Positions 8,738-18,855 are shown, counted from the first letter of the stretch. The stretch is DNA of 64,000 nt from Albidovulum marisflavi (GCF_025751435.1 NZ_JAOWKY010000004.1:310001-374000), one strand, 5' to 3'. Made by a program: numbers and translations. The notes: generated from the sequence alone by a model not told the origin.

Positions 8738-9937
8738 TCACCCCGCCGCAGCCTTTGCGGCGGCAACCCCCGCACTGAAGTCGCGTTTCAGAAGCTCGAT
8801 ATCCTCAACCCCGACCGAGATGCGGAAGAACCCTTCGGTGATGCCAAGTTCTTGCCGTGCTTCGGGTGAAAGCGCGCGGTGAGAGGACGAGGCCGAATGA
8901 GACAGGATCGTCCCGATGTCGCCCAGCGTGGGCGCAAAGGGCAGATCCGCCATCGCGCGCGTCAGGGCGTTCGCCCCTGCCCTGCCGCCTTCGACCTCGA
9001 ACGAAAGCATGTTGCCTCCGCGCGTCCCCAGAAGCGCCGCCGCCCGGTTGTGGTCGGGGTGGTCGTGGCGAAGTGGATACAGCACGCGCCTGACACCGGG
9101 CAGACCGCCAAGATGTTCGGCCAAGGCCTTTGCGTTCTCCTCTGCCCGATCATAGCGCAGATGAAAGCTCATCAGCCCGCGTTCCGCCAGCCAGCAATCA
9201 AAGGGGCTTGGCGTCATGCCAGTCGTTACAGCGAAATCGTAGATCGCCTTGCGCATCGCGGGATCCCTTGCCGCGACGTAGCCCAAGGTTACGTCGGAAT
9301 GACCCGCCAGAAGCTTCGTCACCGAGTGAATGACAATATCGGCCCCGTGCTCGAACGGGCGGAAGGCGCGCGGCGTGGAAAAGGTGCTGTCCACCACCAG
9401 AATCACACCGTGTTCCCGGCACACCGCCGCGATGCCCGGAATGTCCGCGACACGCAGCGTTGGGTTCGACACCAGTTCGACCAGAACCATCCGCGTCTCG
9501 GGCCGCATTGCCCGGACGAATGCGGACGCATCGGTCGGATCGGCCAACGAGGTGGAAATGCCAAGCCTCGGCAGGTCCTGCCCCATCAGCCGCAGGGATC
9601 GGCCGTAGAGCTGATCGCCGCCTAGGACATGGTCGCCCGCCTTCAGGCACCCCAGTAGAACCGCCGAAACCGCCGCCATGCCCGAGCCGACGATCAACCC
9701 GCCCTCGGCGCCCTCAAGCGCGTCGATCTTGCTGGCCAGAACCTCGGCGTTAGGGTGTCCTTCGCGCGCATAGGTGAAGCCCTTCACCCGACCCTCGTAC
9801 TGTGCATCCAGTTCATCCGGACATTCCGAGGCATAGACGACCGACGGCATGATCGGCGTCACGACGGGGCGACTGACGCTTGCCGGCATGGGCGCGCGGC
9901 GCACGAGGTTTTCGGGAATGGCGCGATCATCAGTCAT
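8738..9937 (-). CDS. PLP-dependent trans-sulfuration enzyme (cystathionine beta-lyase / gamma-synthase family)
   Basis: 399 aa from the ATG at 9937, chosen because AAGGAG sits 10 bases upstream; the frame stays open 132 bases further but with shadow-like sequence. It is a Cys/Met metabolism PLP enzyme: [19 protein letters not shown], the DSTFSTP motif with the PLP-contacting Asp (D183), and the Schiff-base lysine K208 in [10 protein letters not shown]. The family cleaves or forms thioethers in Met/Cys biosynthesis (cystathionine beta-lyase, cystathionine gamma-synthase, O-acetylhomoserine sulfhydrylase, methionine gamma-lyase); the sequence alone does not settle which. Its start lies right next to a hairpin that holds the ribosome site. 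Confidence 0.88.
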   Translation of the reverse strand: MTDDRAIPENLVRRAPMPASVSRPVVTPIMPSVVYASECPDELDAQYEGRVKGFTYAREGHPNAEVLASKIDALEGAEGGLIVGSGMAAVSAVLLGCLKAGDHVLGGDQLYGRSLRLMGQDLPRLGISTSLADPTDASAFVRAMRPETRMVLVELVSNPTLRVADIPGIAAVCREHGVILVVDSTFSTPRAFRPFEHGADIVIHSVTKLLAGHSDVTLGYVAARDPAMRKAIYDFAVTTGMTPSPFDCWLAERGLMSFHLRYDRAEENAKALAEHLGGLPGVRRVLYPLRHDHPDHNRAAALLGTRGGNMLSFEVEGGRAGANALTRAMADLPFAPTLGDIGTILSHSASSSHRALSPEARQELGITEGFFRISVGVEDIELLKRDFSAGVAAAKAAAG

Positions 9938-9958
9938 GGGCGGATCTCCTTTCCGCCC
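9938..9958 (-). promoter_or_regulatory. Hairpin holding the Shine-Dalgarno of the PLP enzyme gene
   Basis: On the minus strand a perfect 7-bp stem (GGGCGGA / TCCGCCC) encloses AAGGAGA in its 7-base loop, and the ATG follows immediately. Such a structure could make translation sensitive to upstream RNA folding. The leader further upstream carries two GGCCAAC words but no recognised riboswitch core. Confidence 0.55.
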
Positions 9959-10034
9959 TGCTTGGCACGTTGGCCTGCGACGCTCAAGTGGCGGGTTGGC
10001 CGGCGCGGCGGACGACGCCGAAGCCGCACCGTTT

Positions 10035-10217
10035 TCAGGATCTGCGCAGGAACAGCTCGTAAAGCGCATAGCCGCCCAAGGCGCCGAAGATCACGGCCCA
10101 AAGCGGGTTGCCGGCGGCAATTTCCAACACCGCCCAGCCAAGCGGTGCGGCGACGGTTGCCACCCGGACCCAAAGGCGGCGGAAGATCGGGTGTTCGCGA
10201 TCCAGGAACTTCGGCAT
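10035..10217 (-). CDS. Small membrane protein of 60 aa (DUF3329-like)
   Basis: Begins MPKFLDREHPIFRRLW and has two hydrophobic stretches (about 20-34 and 38-55). The pattern D-x-x-HP-x-F-x-x-LW-R followed by two short helices recalls a small Rhodobacteraceae protein family (DUF3329-like, from memory, unverified). It sits between the PLP enzyme and carbonic anhydrase genes on the same strand, 23 bases after the latter. Function unknown. Confidence 0.75.
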   Translation of the reverse strand: MPKFLDREHPIFRRLWVRVATVAAPLGWAVLEIAAGNPLWAVIFGALGGYALYELFLRRS

Positions 10218-10240
10218 GTCAGCGCCCCGCCTTGCCCATG

Positions 10241-10759
10241 TCAGAGCGGCATCAGCCCGGCAATGAATCGCTGCGCGTTGCGGCGGTAGCCCTCGGCAGA
10301 TGCAAGAAGCCGCGCGCGCGCTGCCTCGTCCAGCGTGCGAATGACCTTGCCGGGCGCGCCCATCACAAGCGAACCGTCCGGTATCTCCTTGCCTTCGGTC
10401 ACAAGCGCACCCGCGCCGATCAGGCAGCCGGCGCCGATCCTGGCGCCGTTCAGGATCGTGGCGCCCATCCCGATCAGGGTTCCCGCACCGATCGTGCAGC
10501 CGTGCAGCATCGCCTTGTGGCCGATGGTGCAGTCGGGGCCGATCACAAGCGGATAGCCCATGTCGGTGTGACAGACGACGTTTTCCTGGATGTTGGTGCC
10601 GCGGCCGACGTGGATCACCTCGTTGTCGCCGCGCAATGTCGCACCGAACCAGATGCCGGACTCGTCTTCCAGAACAACCTTGCCGATGATGTTCGCATCG
10701 GGCGCGATCCAGACATCGTGGCCGATTTCGGGGGCGACACCGTCAAGCGAGTAGATCAT
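10241..10759 (-). CDS. Gamma carbonic anhydrase family protein
   Basis: 172 aa left-handed beta-helix protein with hexapeptide repeats (for example [37 protein letters not shown]). The histidines expected for zinc binding are present (CHTD and HKAMLHGC). Members include true carbonic anhydrases and the PaaY/YrdA proteins of uncertain activity. The start overlaps the gmk stop by 4 bases, so it is coupled to gmk. Confidence 0.92.
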   Translation of the reverse strand: MIYSLDGVAPEIGHDVWIAPDANIIGKVVLEDESGIWFGATLRGDNEVIHVGRGTNIQENVVCHTDMGYPLVIGPDCTIGHKAMLHGCTIGAGTLIGMGATILNGARIGAGCLIGAGALVTEGKEIPDGSLVMGAPGKVIRTLDEAARARLLASAEGYRRNAQRFIAGLMPL

Positions 10760-11397
10760 CTTGCTTCGAACTCCTTGTTCAGGCCGCGCACGAATTCCGA
10801 CAGGCCTGGCTGGCGGTCGCGCCGCATCCGTTCGGCGGTCACGATCGTCTTGAGATCGGCCTCGGCGCGGTCAATGTCATCGTTGATCAGGACGTAGTCG
10901 TATTCGGCCCAGTGACTGATCTCAGCCTCGCTCTTGGCCATACGCCCCGCGATGACTTCTTCGCTGTCCTGCGCGCGCGCGCGCAGTCGCCGTTCTAACT
11001 CGGCGATCGACGGGGGCAGCACGAAGATTGACACGACATCATTGCCGAGAACCGAGTTGCGCACCTGCTGACCACCCTGCCAGTCGATGTCGAACAGTGT
11101 GTCGCGCCCGTCCTTCATCGCCTGCTCAACCGGCCCCTTCGGAGAGCCGTAGAAATTGCCGAAGACTTCCGCATGCTCCAGCATTTCGCCTGCGGCAACC
11201 ATGGTTTCGAAGTCCTCACGCGTGCGGAAATAGTAATCCCGTCCGTCAACTTCACCCGGTCTGGGCTGCCGCGTCGTTGCCGACACCGAGAATTTCAGCG
11301 TCGGGTCCCAAGCCATCAGCCGTTTCGCCAAAGTCGATTTGCCCGCGCCAGAGGGCGAGGACAGGATGATGAGAAGACCCCTGCGCTGCATATTCAT
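10756..11397 (-). CDS. gmk: Guanylate kinase
   Basis: 213 aa. P-loop [10 protein letters not shown] (about 13-22), GMP-binding region with [21 protein letters not shown], and the lid around [11 protein letters not shown]. Converts GMP to GDP. Its first codons overlap the end of yicC by 4 bases, a common alphaproteobacterial yicC-gmk pair. Met3 is an alternative start. Confidence 0.97.
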   Translation of the reverse strand: MNMQRRGLLIILSSPSGAGKSTLAKRLMAWDPTLKFSVSATTRQPRPGEVDGRDYYFRTREDFETMVAAGEMLEHAEVFGNFYGSPKGPVEQAMKDGRDTLFDIDWQGGQQVRNSVLGNDVVSIFVLPPSIAELERRLRARAQDSEEVIAGRMAKSEAEISHWAEYDYVLINDDIDRAEADLKTIVTAERMRRDRQPGLSEFVRGLNKEFEAR

Positions 11398-12296
11398 TCC
11401 ACGTTCTGAACCTGTTCGCGCATCTGGTCGATCACGGTCTTCAGGTCAAGGCCGATCCGTGTCAGCTCGGCGTTGCCCGACTTGGAACACAAGGTGTTGG
11501 CCTCGCGCATGAACTCCTGCATGAGGAAGTCAAACTTGCGGCCGACCAGACCCGCCTCGCCCAGCAGACGTCGGGCTGCCGCGACATGGGCGACAAGCCT
11601 GTCAAGCTCTTCCGTGACATCGGCCTTGACCATCAAAAGCGCCAGTTCTTGCGCGATCCTGTTCGGGTCCGCATCGGCCGCGCCCGCCATGATCCGGGCC
11701 AGGTTATCGCGCAGCGACTGCTCCATCTCTGGCCGACGCAATTCCGCAGCGTCGCGAGCATTCCGGGCAAGCTCGTCGATTCGCGCAATCTGGCCGTTGA
11801 TGACTTCGGCCAACGCTCGCCCTTCGGCCGCGCGCATTGCGCCAAAATCGTCGAGCAGGGCATCCAGATCGGCCAGAAGCGCCACCAGCAGCGGCCCCGT
11901 ATCTTCGGGCGGCGCTCCGGTCTCCATGACCCCGCGCAGTGTCAGGATATCGGTGGCCGCGGGCTGTCGAACCTCGAACCCGCGGCGCGCGGCCTCTTCG
12001 GTCACGAAGGCGACAGCATCAAGCGCGACCGCCAGGCCAGCGGCGTTCACCCGGATCGCACCCGCTTCGCTTGACCGCGAAAGTTTAAGGGAAAGCGACA
12101 CGTTGCCCCGTGCCACGCGTGCGGAAACCGCCGCCCGCGCCGCCTGTTCAAGCCCGTCGATCCCCTCGGGCAGGCGCATCCTAAGATCAAGCCCCTTGCC
12201 ATTGACCGCCCGGATTTCCCAGACCCAGTCACCAAGAGGACCCGCGCCGCGGCGCTCGGCGAAGCCAGTCATTGAGACAAGCGCGTGATTAACCAT
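11394..12296 (-). CDS. YicC family endoribonuclease-type protein
   Basis: 300 aa from the ATG at 12296, preceded by AGGAAG; a GTG-type frame start 27 bases upstream is less likely. Typical YicC beginning ([10 protein letters not shown]), the middle [14 protein letters not shown]-like stretch, and the conserved C-terminus with [17 protein letters not shown] and [15 protein letters not shown]. Some family members act as ribonucleases affecting small RNAs; the role here is unproven. Coupled to gmk. Confidence 0.94.
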   Translation of the reverse strand: MVNHALVSMTGFAERRGAGPLGDWVWEIRAVNGKGLDLRMRLPEGIDGLEQAARAAVSARVARGNVSLSLKLSRSSEAGAIRVNAAGLAVALDAVAFVTEEAARRGFEVRQPAATDILTLRGVMETGAPPEDTGPLLVALLADLDALLDDFGAMRAAEGRALAEVINGQIARIDELARNARDAAELRRPEMEQSLRDNLARIMAGAADADPNRIAQELALLMVKADVTEELDRLVAHVAAARRLLGEAGLVGRKFDFLMQEFMREANTLCSKSGNAELTRIGLDLKTVIDQMREQVQNVE

Positions 12297-12338
12297 CGGC
12301 TTCCTTTTTTCCGCCCAACTCATTCAAGATCGGCTATG

Positions 12339-12353
12339 TTAATACTTAGGTAA
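12339..12353 (+). promoter_or_regulatory. Candidate CtrA box upstream of the PAS-like gene
   Basis: TTAA-N7-GTAA (one mismatch to TTAA-N7-TTAA), about 88 bases before the gene at 12441 and in the divergent region with yicC. A further GTTAAC word lies 24 bases downstream. Match to the known CtrA consensus is by eye. Confidence 0.4.
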
Positions 12354-12440
12354 GCATTTCCGCCTTAGGGTTAACAAAGCCTGAACCCGTGAACAACGCA
12401 GTCGCTGACATGTTCGCGGGATCCGGCAGGAGAGTGTGTG

Positions 12441-13103
12441 ATGAGTGTGGATGGTTTCTTCGGGGGCGTGGTCGTCCCCTTCGCCAGGGCGCGAAAGAAC
12501 ATGACTCAGACAGTATTGGAAGAAATTCGGGCGTATTGGGAAACCCTCCGCGCCAGCCGGACGGTTCCGCTTCGATCCGAGATCGATCCCCGTGGCATCG
12601 AAGCCGTGCTGGACCACGCCTTCATTCTGGAACGGGTGGCGCCGCAGATCGCGCGCTTCCGGGTCGCGGGCGGACAGTTGAACGACCTCATGGGCATGGA
12701 GGTCAGGGGCATGCCCATCACGGCGATGTTCACTTCGGGATCGCGGCCGCGAATGGGCGCGGTGATCGCCGACCTGTTCGACACGCCCACGGTGGCCGAA
12801 CTTGCGCTGGTGGCTGAAACGGGGCCTGGCCGGCAGGCGCTGACGGGGCGGCTCTTGCTGTTACCCATGGCAAGCGATCGCGGAGGAATAGACCGGGCGC
12901 TCGGTTGTTTGGCAACCACGGGCCCGATCGGGCTTGCGCCGCGGCGCTTCACGATTGCCGACGCGCGGCGTACAGAGATCATCACCGGCCATCCGATCTC
13001 GCTGCCTAGGTCTGGGGTGTCGGGATTTTCCGAACACATGCCAGCTTTCACCGGGCCTGAACGCCGGCGGGGGCACCTGCGGCTTGTGAAGTCCGACGAA
13101 TGA
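12441..13103 (+). CDS. PAS_5-like sensory protein of unknown role
   Basis: 220 aa from the ATG at 12441; AGGAGA lies 7 bases upstream, and an in-frame GTG one codon earlier is unlikely. Residues 30-165 resemble the PAS_5 family of alphaproteobacteria: RSEIDPRGIEAVLDHAFILERV, ARFRVAGGQLNDLMGMEVRGMP, and a final LLLPMASDRG strand. No output domain is seen. Such stand-alone PAS_5 proteins occur widely in Rhodobacterales without known function. It is monocistronic, ending at a terminator shared with aroG. Confidence 0.8.
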   Translation: MSVDGFFGGVVVPFARARKNMTQTVLEEIRAYWETLRASRTVPLRSEIDPRGIEAVLDHAFILERVAPQIARFRVAGGQLNDLMGMEVRGMPITAMFTSGSRPRMGAVIADLFDTPTVAELALVAETGPGRQALTGRLLLLPMASDRGGIDRALGCLATTGPIGLAPRRFTIADARRTEIITGHPISLPRSGVSGFSEHMPAFTGPERRRGHLRLVKSDE

Positions 13104-13106
13104 AAA

Positions 13107-13125
13107 CGGGCCCCGACGGGGCCCG
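13107..13125. terminator. Bidirectional terminator between PAS-like gene and aroG
   Basis: 8-bp GC stem (CGGGCCCC / GGGGCCCG) with a 3-base loop. The minus strand continues with CGTTTTC's T-run, so it serves aroG best; the plus strand has only CTTCG after it. Confidence 0.75.
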
Positions 13126-13149
13126 CTTCGATCTGCGATTCCGGCAGGT

Positions 13150-14520
13150 TCACATGCCAGCGGCTTTCTGCATCGATCGACGATCCTGCAACTCCTCGGC
13201 TACCAGGAAGGCCAGTTCCAGCGACTGGCTCGCGTTGAGGCGCGGATCGCAGGCCGTGTGGTAGCGGTCAGAGAGGTCTTCGTCCGTCACCGCGCGCACG
13301 CCGCCGGTGCATTCGGTCACGTCCTTGCCCGTCATCTCGAAATGCACGCCTCCGGGGATCGTGCCCTCGGCCTTGTGGACCGCAAAGAACTCTTTCACTT
13401 CGCGAAGCACGCTGTCGAAGGGCCGGGTCTTGTAGCCAGAGGCCGACTTGATGGTGTTGCCGTGCATCGGATCGCAGGTCCAGACGACCTTGGCGCCCTC
13501 TTCCTCGACGGCCTTGATCAGCCGCGGAAGGTTGTCCCCCACCTTGCCGGCGCCGAAACGCGCGATCAGGGTCAGGCGGCCCGGCTCGTTCTCCGGGTTG
13601 AGCTTGCGCAACAGCACCTTCAGATCGTCCGAAGACAACGACGGGCCGCACTTCAGGCCGATCGGATTCTGCACGCCGCGGCAGAACTCGACATGCGCGC
13701 CGTCAGGCTGCCTGGTCCGGTCGCCGATCCAGATCATGTGCCCCGACCCGGCCACCGGCAGGCCCGAGGTGGAATCGATACGGCAAAGCGCCTCTTCGTA
13801 TTCCAGCAACAGTGCCTCGTGGCTCGTGTAGAAATCCACGCTGGACATGGCGTGGACGGTGTCCGAGGTCACGCCGGCCGCCGCCATGAAATCCATGGCG
13901 TCCTGGATGCGCGTCGCGATCTCGCGGTAGCGCTTGGCTTCATCTTCGTCGGTGAAGCCAGAAATCCAGCTTTGAACGCGGTGCATGTCCGCGAAGCCAC
14001 CGGTCGAAAACGCCCTGAGAAGATTCAGCGACGCGGCAGCCTGCGTATAGGCCTGCAGCATCCGCATCGGATCGGGAATGCGCGCATCGGCCGTGAAGTC
14101 GAAGCCGTTGATGATGTCGCCACGGTAGGACGGCAGCTCCACGCCGCCGATGACCTCGGTCCCGGCGGAACGAGGCTTGGCGAACTGCCCTGCGACGCGG
14201 CCGACCTTCACCACGGGCAGCTTGGCGCCCCAGGTCAGGACGATTGCCATCTGCAGGATGACCTTGAACGTGTCGCGGATGTTGTCGGCCGAAAACTCGG
14301 AGAAGCTTTCGGCGCAGTCGCCGCCCTGAAGCAGGAACGCGCGGCCGGCTGCGACTTCACCCAAGGCGCGCTTGAGGCTGCGCGCTTCGCCTGCAAAGAC
14401 CAGGGGCGGCATGCGCGCGATCTGCGCCTCGACCGCGTTCAGTGCGGATTGATCCGGATAATCCGGCATCTGCACCCGCGGACGGTTGCGCCAATCGGAT
14501 TTGTTCCAGCCCTTGGTCAT
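13150..14520 (-). CDS. 3-deoxy-7-phosphoheptulonate synthase, class II
   Basis: 456 aa, the plant/actinobacterial type (class II DAHP synthase). Recognised by [33 protein letters not shown]-like [11 protein letters not shown], and [12 protein letters not shown]. It condenses phosphoenolpyruvate and erythrose-4-phosphate, the first step of aromatic amino acid synthesis. No leader peptide or trp-type attenuator is visible in the 144 bases upstream. Divergent from the GlxA-type regulator. Confidence 0.95.
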   Translation of the reverse strand: MTKGWNKSDWRNRPRVQMPDYPDQSALNAVEAQIARMPPLVFAGEARSLKRALGEVAAGRAFLLQGGDCAESFSEFSADNIRDTFKVILQMAIVLTWGAKLPVVKVGRVAGQFAKPRSAGTEVIGGVELPSYRGDIINGFDFTADARIPDPMRMLQAYTQAAASLNLLRAFSTGGFADMHRVQSWISGFTDEDEAKRYREIATRIQDAMDFMAAAGVTSDTVHAMSSVDFYTSHEALLLEYEEALCRIDSTSGLPVAGSGHMIWIGDRTRQPDGAHVEFCRGVQNPIGLKCGPSLSSDDLKVLLRKLNPENEPGRLTLIARFGAGKVGDNLPRLIKAVEEEGAKVVWTCDPMHGNTIKSASGYKTRPFDSVLREVKEFFAVHKAEGTIPGGVHFEMTGKDVTECTGGVRAVTDEDLSDRYHTACDPRLNASQSLELAFLVAEELQDRRSMQKAAGM

Positions 14521-14664
14521 GGGTCACTCCAAGCGTTTAGCGTTAACCGGGCGGCTTATACTGGCAGGGCCGCCGCCATGCAAACCCATTGCGCCACTCC
14601 ATGCCCCTTGCAGGGCGTGAAATTTGATGGTTCTGTGACCAAAACGACAAATCAGAGTCGCATA

Positions 14665-15684
14665 ATGTCTCCCGCGCCGTCCTCAAGCAAGTCCGCGCCC
14701 ACTACAGCGCCGCGCAAGAAACGCTTCGTTTTCTTGCTGCTGGACAACTTTACCATGCTGTCCTTTGCAGGTGCCATCGAACCCCTGAGGATCGCCAACC
14801 GCGTCATCGGCAAGCAAGCCTATGTCTGGGCGCTGGCCGGGGAGAACGGAAAGGAGGCGACATGTTCGAATGGCGCGTCCTTCAAGCTGGACATGGGGCT
14901 GGATGAGATATCTCGGGATGATACCGTGCTGGTGTGTGGCGGGATCGACGTTCAGGACGCAACCTCGAAACCCATCCTGAACTGGCTTCGCCGAGAGGCG
15001 CGTCGCGGTTCGGCGATCGGCGGTCTTTGCACCGGGGCCTACACATTGGCCAAGGCGGGGCTGCTGGACGGCAAGCGCGCGACGATTCACTGGGAAAACC
15101 AGGACAGCTTCATCGAGGAGTTCGAGGACGTAAAGCTCACGAAGTCCGTCTTCGTTCTGGATGGCAACCGCATGTCCACCGCGGGCGGCACCGCATCCAT
15201 CGACCTGATGCTCAAGATCATCGCCTCGGATCACGGCGAAGAGGTGGCGAACACCGTTGCCGACCAGTTGATCTATTCCTCGATCCGGACCGATCAGGAT
15301 ACGCAGCGCCTGTCGATTCCGACGCGGATCGGCGTGCGGCATCCGAAGCTGTCGCAGGTCATCCAGATGATGGAAGCGAATATCGAGGACCCGATCAGCC
15401 CGGCCGACCTGGCGGACCAGGTCGGCATGTCCACACGTCAGCTTGAGCGGTTGTTCCGCCGCTACCTGAACCGCAGCCCCAAGCGGTATTATATGGAACT
15501 GAGGCTGCAGAAGGCGCGCAACCTGCTTATGCAGACGGACATGAGCGTCATCAACGTGGCGCTTGCCTGCGGCTTCGCCAGCCCGTCGCATTTTTCCAAG
15601 TGCTACAGGGCGCACTACAAGACGACCCCCTACCGCGAACGTGGCACCCACGGCGTGCCAGGGGTCACACGCCTTTCCATCTGA
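14665..15684 (+). CDS. GlxA family (DJ-1/PfpI-AraC) transcriptional regulator
   Basis: 339 aa from the ATG at 14665; the frame is open far upstream but only as an antisense shadow of aroG. N-terminal DJ-1/PfpI-like domain (about 20-185, KRFVFLLLDNFTMLSFAGA; the nucleophile-like Cys in GGLCTGAY) and C-terminal AraC HTH (about 235-335, with LADQVGMSTRQLERLFRRYL and ALACGFASPSHFSKCYR). The family includes GbdR, ArgR-type and choline/betaine/carnitine regulators. With a dimethylglycine-dehydrogenase-like gene nearby, a GbdR-like role is an attractive inference. The ribosome site is weak. Confidence 0.9.
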   Translation: MSPAPSSSKSAPTTAPRKKRFVFLLLDNFTMLSFAGAIEPLRIANRVIGKQAYVWALAGENGKEATCSNGASFKLDMGLDEISRDDTVLVCGGIDVQDATSKPILNWLRREARRGSAIGGLCTGAYTLAKAGLLDGKRATIHWENQDSFIEEFEDVKLTKSVFVLDGNRMSTAGGTASIDLMLKIIASDHGEEVANTVADQLIYSSIRTDQDTQRLSIPTRIGVRHPKLSQVIQMMEANIEDPISPADLADQVGMSTRQLERLFRRYLNRSPKRYYMELRLQKARNLLMQTDMSVINVALACGFASPSHFSKCYRAHYKTTPYRERGTHGVPGVTRLSI

Positions 15685-15859
15685 AGCCCCTGTCCGGGCA
15701 CGCCTGCAGGTTCCGGTCGCGACGCCGGATCATGCGCAAACGGGTGATTTTCGGTCATGCGCTGCCGGCACCCTGTGGAACGTTTCGAACCGCTTTTCTT
15801 TTCCCGAAACCCGCTCTAGGGTCTCTGCCAGGATTTTGATCCAATATGGGAGCAACAAG

Positions 15860-17044
15860 ATGAAGAAACTTCTCGCCGCGACTGCTTCGGTCGCGCTTTT
15901 GGCGGGTGCGGCCAGCGCTGAGGACATCAAGGTCGGTGTCATCCTGGGCTTCACCGGCCCGCTGGAATCGATCACCCCGGCAATGGGTGCGTCGGCGGAA
16001 CTTGCGATGAAGGAAGTCAGCGACTCCGGCAAGCTGCTTGGCGGCTCGACCGTGACCTCGGTGCGCGGCGATTCGACCTGCGTGGATGCCGCCGCCGCCA
16101 CCGCCGCGGCCGAACGTCTTGTCACCACCGACAAGGTCAGCGCGATCATGGGCGCGGACTGCTCGGGCGTGACCGGCGCGATCCTTGGCAACGTGGCCGT
16201 CCCGAACGGCGTCGTGATGATCTCGCCCTCGGCGACCTCACCCGCGCTGTCGACCGCTGAGGACAACGGCCTGTTCTTCCGCACCGCGCCCTCGGATGCG
16301 CGCCAGGGCGAAGTGGTAACGGACATCCTGAAGGAGAAGGGCGTCGAATCGATCGCTCTGACCTACACGAACAACGACTACGGCAAGGGTCTCGCGGAAT
16401 CGATCCAGCGTAACTTCGAAGCCGCTGGCGGCACGGTCACCATTTCGGCGGCCCACGAAGACGGCAAGGCCGACTACTCTGCCGAAGTCGGCGCGCTTGC
16501 CTCGGCCGGCGGCGACGTCCTGGTGGTTGCGGGCTATGTCGACCAAGGTGGTTCGGGCATCGTGCGCGCCGCCATCGACACTGGTGCGTTCTCGACCTTC
16601 TACTTCCCGGACGGGATGGTTGGCCAGAAGCTGAACGAAAACTTCGGCGCGGAACTCAATGGCTCCTATGGCGCCTATCCGGGCACCGACAGCCAGGGCG
16701 CGGCAATCTTCGCGGACCTGGCAAGCGCTGCTGGCATTGACCCGACGTCGGCCTTCGCCCCGGAAAGCTACGACGCCGCCGCTCTGATCCTGCTTTCGAT
16801 GGCGGCCGCCGGCTCGTCGAATTCGGCCGATTTCGCGGGCAAGGTGATGGATGTCGCCAACGCGCCGGGCGAAAAGATCTATCCGGGTGAACTTGGCAAG
16901 GCGCTGGACCTGCTCGCTGCCGGCACCGACATCGACTATGAAGGTGCAAGCGCGGTCGAACTGGTGGGTCCGGGCGAAAGCAAGGGCAACTATCAGGAAA
17001 TCCTGTTCGCTGACGGCGCCTACTCGACGGTGGGCTACCGCTAA
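15860..17044 (+). CDS. Branched-chain amino acid type ABC transporter, substrate-binding protein
   Basis: 394 aa starting at the ATG at 15860 after GGGAG. Signal peptide [20 protein letters not shown] (cleaved near residue 20), then the Peripla_BP_6 fold with [14 protein letters not shown] and [14 protein letters not shown]. Family members bind branched-chain amino acids, urea, amides or other small nitrogen compounds; the ligand cannot be read from sequence. First gene of a livK-G-F unit; a hairpin follows it, which would allow higher expression than the ATPases. Confidence 0.92.
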   Translation: MKKLLAATASVALLAGAASAEDIKVGVILGFTGPLESITPAMGASAELAMKEVSDSGKLLGGSTVTSVRGDSTCVDAAAATAAAERLVTTDKVSAIMGADCSGVTGAILGNVAVPNGVVMISPSATSPALSTAEDNGLFFRTAPSDARQGEVVTDILKEKGVESIALTYTNNDYGKGLAESIQRNFEAAGGTVTISAAHEDGKADYSAEVGALASAGGDVLVVAGYVDQGGSGIVRAAIDTGAFSTFYFPDGMVGQKLNENFGAELNGSYGAYPGTDSQGAAIFADLASAAGIDPTSAFAPESYDAAALILLSMAAAGSSNSADFAGKVMDVANAPGEKIYPGELGKALDLLAAGTDIDYEGASAVELVGPGESKGNYQEILFADGAYSTVGYR

Positions 17045-17061
17045 GCGGATCACTTTCACAG

Positions 17062-17090
17062 GGCAGCCCGGAGATCTCCGGGCTGCCTTT
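17062..17090 (+). terminator. 26-bp perfect palindrome between livK-like and livG-like genes
   Basis: GGCAGCCCGGAGA and its exact complement, followed by TTTCC. It is a strong hairpin with a short T-run, probably a partial terminator or mRNA-stabilising end that gives excess binding protein over the ATPase genes. Confidence 0.7.
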
Positions 17091-17136
17091 CCATATCGAA
17101 AGACGCGGGCATACCCGCGCGAAGGGATGGAAACGC

Positions 17137-17997
17137 ATGATCATCGTTGAAGATCTGCACAAGCATTTCGGTGGGTTCCGCGCCGTTGACGGTGCGTCCC
17201 TCGAGATCGCAAAGGGATCGATCACGGGGCTTATTGGGCCGAACGGGGCGGGCAAGTCCACGCTGTTCAACGTGATCGCGGGTGTCTACAAGCCAACCTC
17301 CGGCCGCGTCGTGATGGACGGCGAGGACATCACGGGGCTGCCACCGCACGACCTTTTCCACAAGGGGCTTCTGCGGACCTTCCAGATCGCGCACGAGTTC
17401 TCCTCGATGACGGTGCGCGAGAACCTGATGATGGTGCCGGCACGGCAGTCCGGCGAGACGCTGTGGAACGCCTGGTTCGGGCGCAAGCGCATCGCCGCCG
17501 AGGAACGCGCGCTCGCGAAGAAAGCCGACGAAGTTCTTGACTTCCTGACCATTTCCCACCTCGCGAACGAACGCGCGGGCAATCTTTCCGGCGGACAGAA
17601 GAAGCTGCTGGAACTGGGCCGCACGATGATGGTCGATGCCAAGATCGTCTTCCTTGATGAGGTCGGCGCCGGCGTGAACCGAACCCTTCTCAACACGATC
17701 GGCGATGCGATCGTGCGGCTGAACAAGGAACGCGGCTACACCTTCTGCGTGATCGAGCACGACATGGATTTCATCGGCCGCCTGTGCGACCCGGTGATCG
17801 TGATGGCCGAAGGCAAGGTTCTGGCCGAAGGATCGGCCGCGCACATCATGGAGAACGAGGCCGTGATCGAAGCCTACCTGGGCCGGGGCCTGAAGAACAA
17901 GGTCAAGGCCGAAGTCGAGGCCGAATCCCGGACCCACGAAAGTCACGGCGCCCAGCCGGGGCTTGGCGACGAAGCCGGTCAGGGAGGTGCGGCATGA
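17137..17997 (+). CDS. livG: Branched-chain amino acid type ABC transporter ATPase (LivG-like)
   Basis: 286 aa. Walker A GPNGAGKS (34-41), signature LSGGQKK, and a Walker B that reads [11 protein letters not shown] where most LivG have LDEPAAGLN; the catalytic Glu is kept but the following Pro is Val. The C-terminal 35 residues ([13 protein letters not shown] onward) are a charged, low-complexity tail longer than usual for the family. The end overlaps the next ATPase start by 4 bases (ATGA). Confidence 0.93.
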   Translation: MIIVEDLHKHFGGFRAVDGASLEIAKGSITGLIGPNGAGKSTLFNVIAGVYKPTSGRVVMDGEDITGLPPHDLFHKGLLRTFQIAHEFSSMTVRENLMMVPARQSGETLWNAWFGRKRIAAEERALAKKADEVLDFLTISHLANERAGNLSGGQKKLLELGRTMMVDAKIVFLDEVGAGVNRTLLNTIGDAIVRLNKERGYTFCVIEHDMDFIGRLCDPVIVMAEGKVLAEGSAAHIMENEAVIEAYLGRGLKNKVKAEVEAESRTHESHGAQPGLGDEAGQGGAA

Positions 17998-18698
17998 GCT
18001 TTCTTGCGGCCGAGAACATGACCGGCGGCTACGGCGCCGCCGATATCCTGCACGACTGCACCCTGACGGTCGAAAAGGGAGAAATCGCGGTGATCGTCGG
18101 CCCCAACGGCGCTGGCAAGTCAACCGCGATGAAGGCGGTCTTCGGGATGCTGCACCTGCGCAAGGGGCATGTGAAACTGGACGGAGAGGATATCACGGGC
18201 CTTACCCCCCAGGATCGCGTAGCAAGGGGCATGGGCTTCGTCCCGCAGGTCAACAACGTGTTCCCCTCGATGTCGGTCGAAGAGAACCTGGAAATGGGCG
18301 CCTTCATCCGCAAGGACGATTTTCACAGGACGATGGAACAGGTCTACGACCTGTTTCCGATCTTGAAGGAAAAGCGCCGCCAGCCCGCAGGTGAACTTTC
18401 CGGCGGCCAGCGCCAGCAGGTCGCCGTGGGCCGCGCACTTATGACGCAGCCCAAGCTCCTGATGCTGGACGAACCCACCGCCGGCGTCTCCCCCATCGTC
18501 ATGGACGAGCTTTTCGACCGCATCATCGAGGTCGCCCGCACCGGCATCTCGATCCTGATGGTCGAACAGAACGCCCGCCAGGCGCTTGAGATCGCGGACA
18601 AGGGCTATGTCCTGGTACAGGGCGCGAACCGCTACACCGACACAGGGGAAGCGCTTCTTGCCAACCCCGAGGTTCGCCGGACATTCCTGGGCGGATAA
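17994..18698 (+). CDS. livF: Branched-chain amino acid type ABC transporter ATPase (LivF-like)
   Basis: 234 aa from the ATG at 17994, coupled to the livG-like stop. Walker A GPNGAGKS (36-43), signature LSGGQRQQ and Walker B LMLDEPTAGVSP are all standard. It pairs with LivG on the cytoplasmic face of the transporter. The unit ends at the palindromic terminator 37 bases downstream. Confidence 0.95.
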   Translation: MSFLAAENMTGGYGAADILHDCTLTVEKGEIAVIVGPNGAGKSTAMKAVFGMLHLRKGHVKLDGEDITGLTPQDRVARGMGFVPQVNNVFPSMSVEENLEMGAFIRKDDFHRTMEQVYDLFPILKEKRRQPAGELSGGQRQQVAVGRALMTQPKLLMLDEPTAGVSPIVMDELFDRIIEVARTGISILMVEQNARQALEIADKGYVLVQGANRYTDTGEALLANPEVRRTFLGG

Positions 18699-18734
18699 GC
18701 CGTTCCAAAAAGACGACTTTCAAGCCGAAAACGA

Positions 18735-18756
18735 CGCCGCGATCGCGGCGCGTTTT
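18735..18756 (+). terminator. Terminator after livF-like gene
   Basis: 16-bp palindrome (CGCCGC-GATC-GCGGCG plus flanking pairs) followed by CGTTTTAC. It closes the livK-G-F unit before the small secreted protein gene. Confidence 0.7.
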
Positions 18757-18855
18757 ACTGTTACACAACCCCCGTGAAAGCGCCTAGATGCTGACACGTT
18801 TCAGCCATAGTGCACTTCTACTGCGCCGGCTCGGAACACAACATTGGAGCCTTCC

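Noticed and set aside
9938-10045. SAM riboswitch (S-box) in the PLP enzyme leader
   Set aside because: GGCCAACC and GTGCCAA words resemble part of the core, but the 5' core elements and the P1 helix are absent. Kept only as a hairpin and a possible unknown switch.
13258-14664. Plus-strand extension of the GlxA-type gene far upstream
   Set aside because: It lies antisense over aroG. The real start is the ATG at 14665 where family similarity begins.
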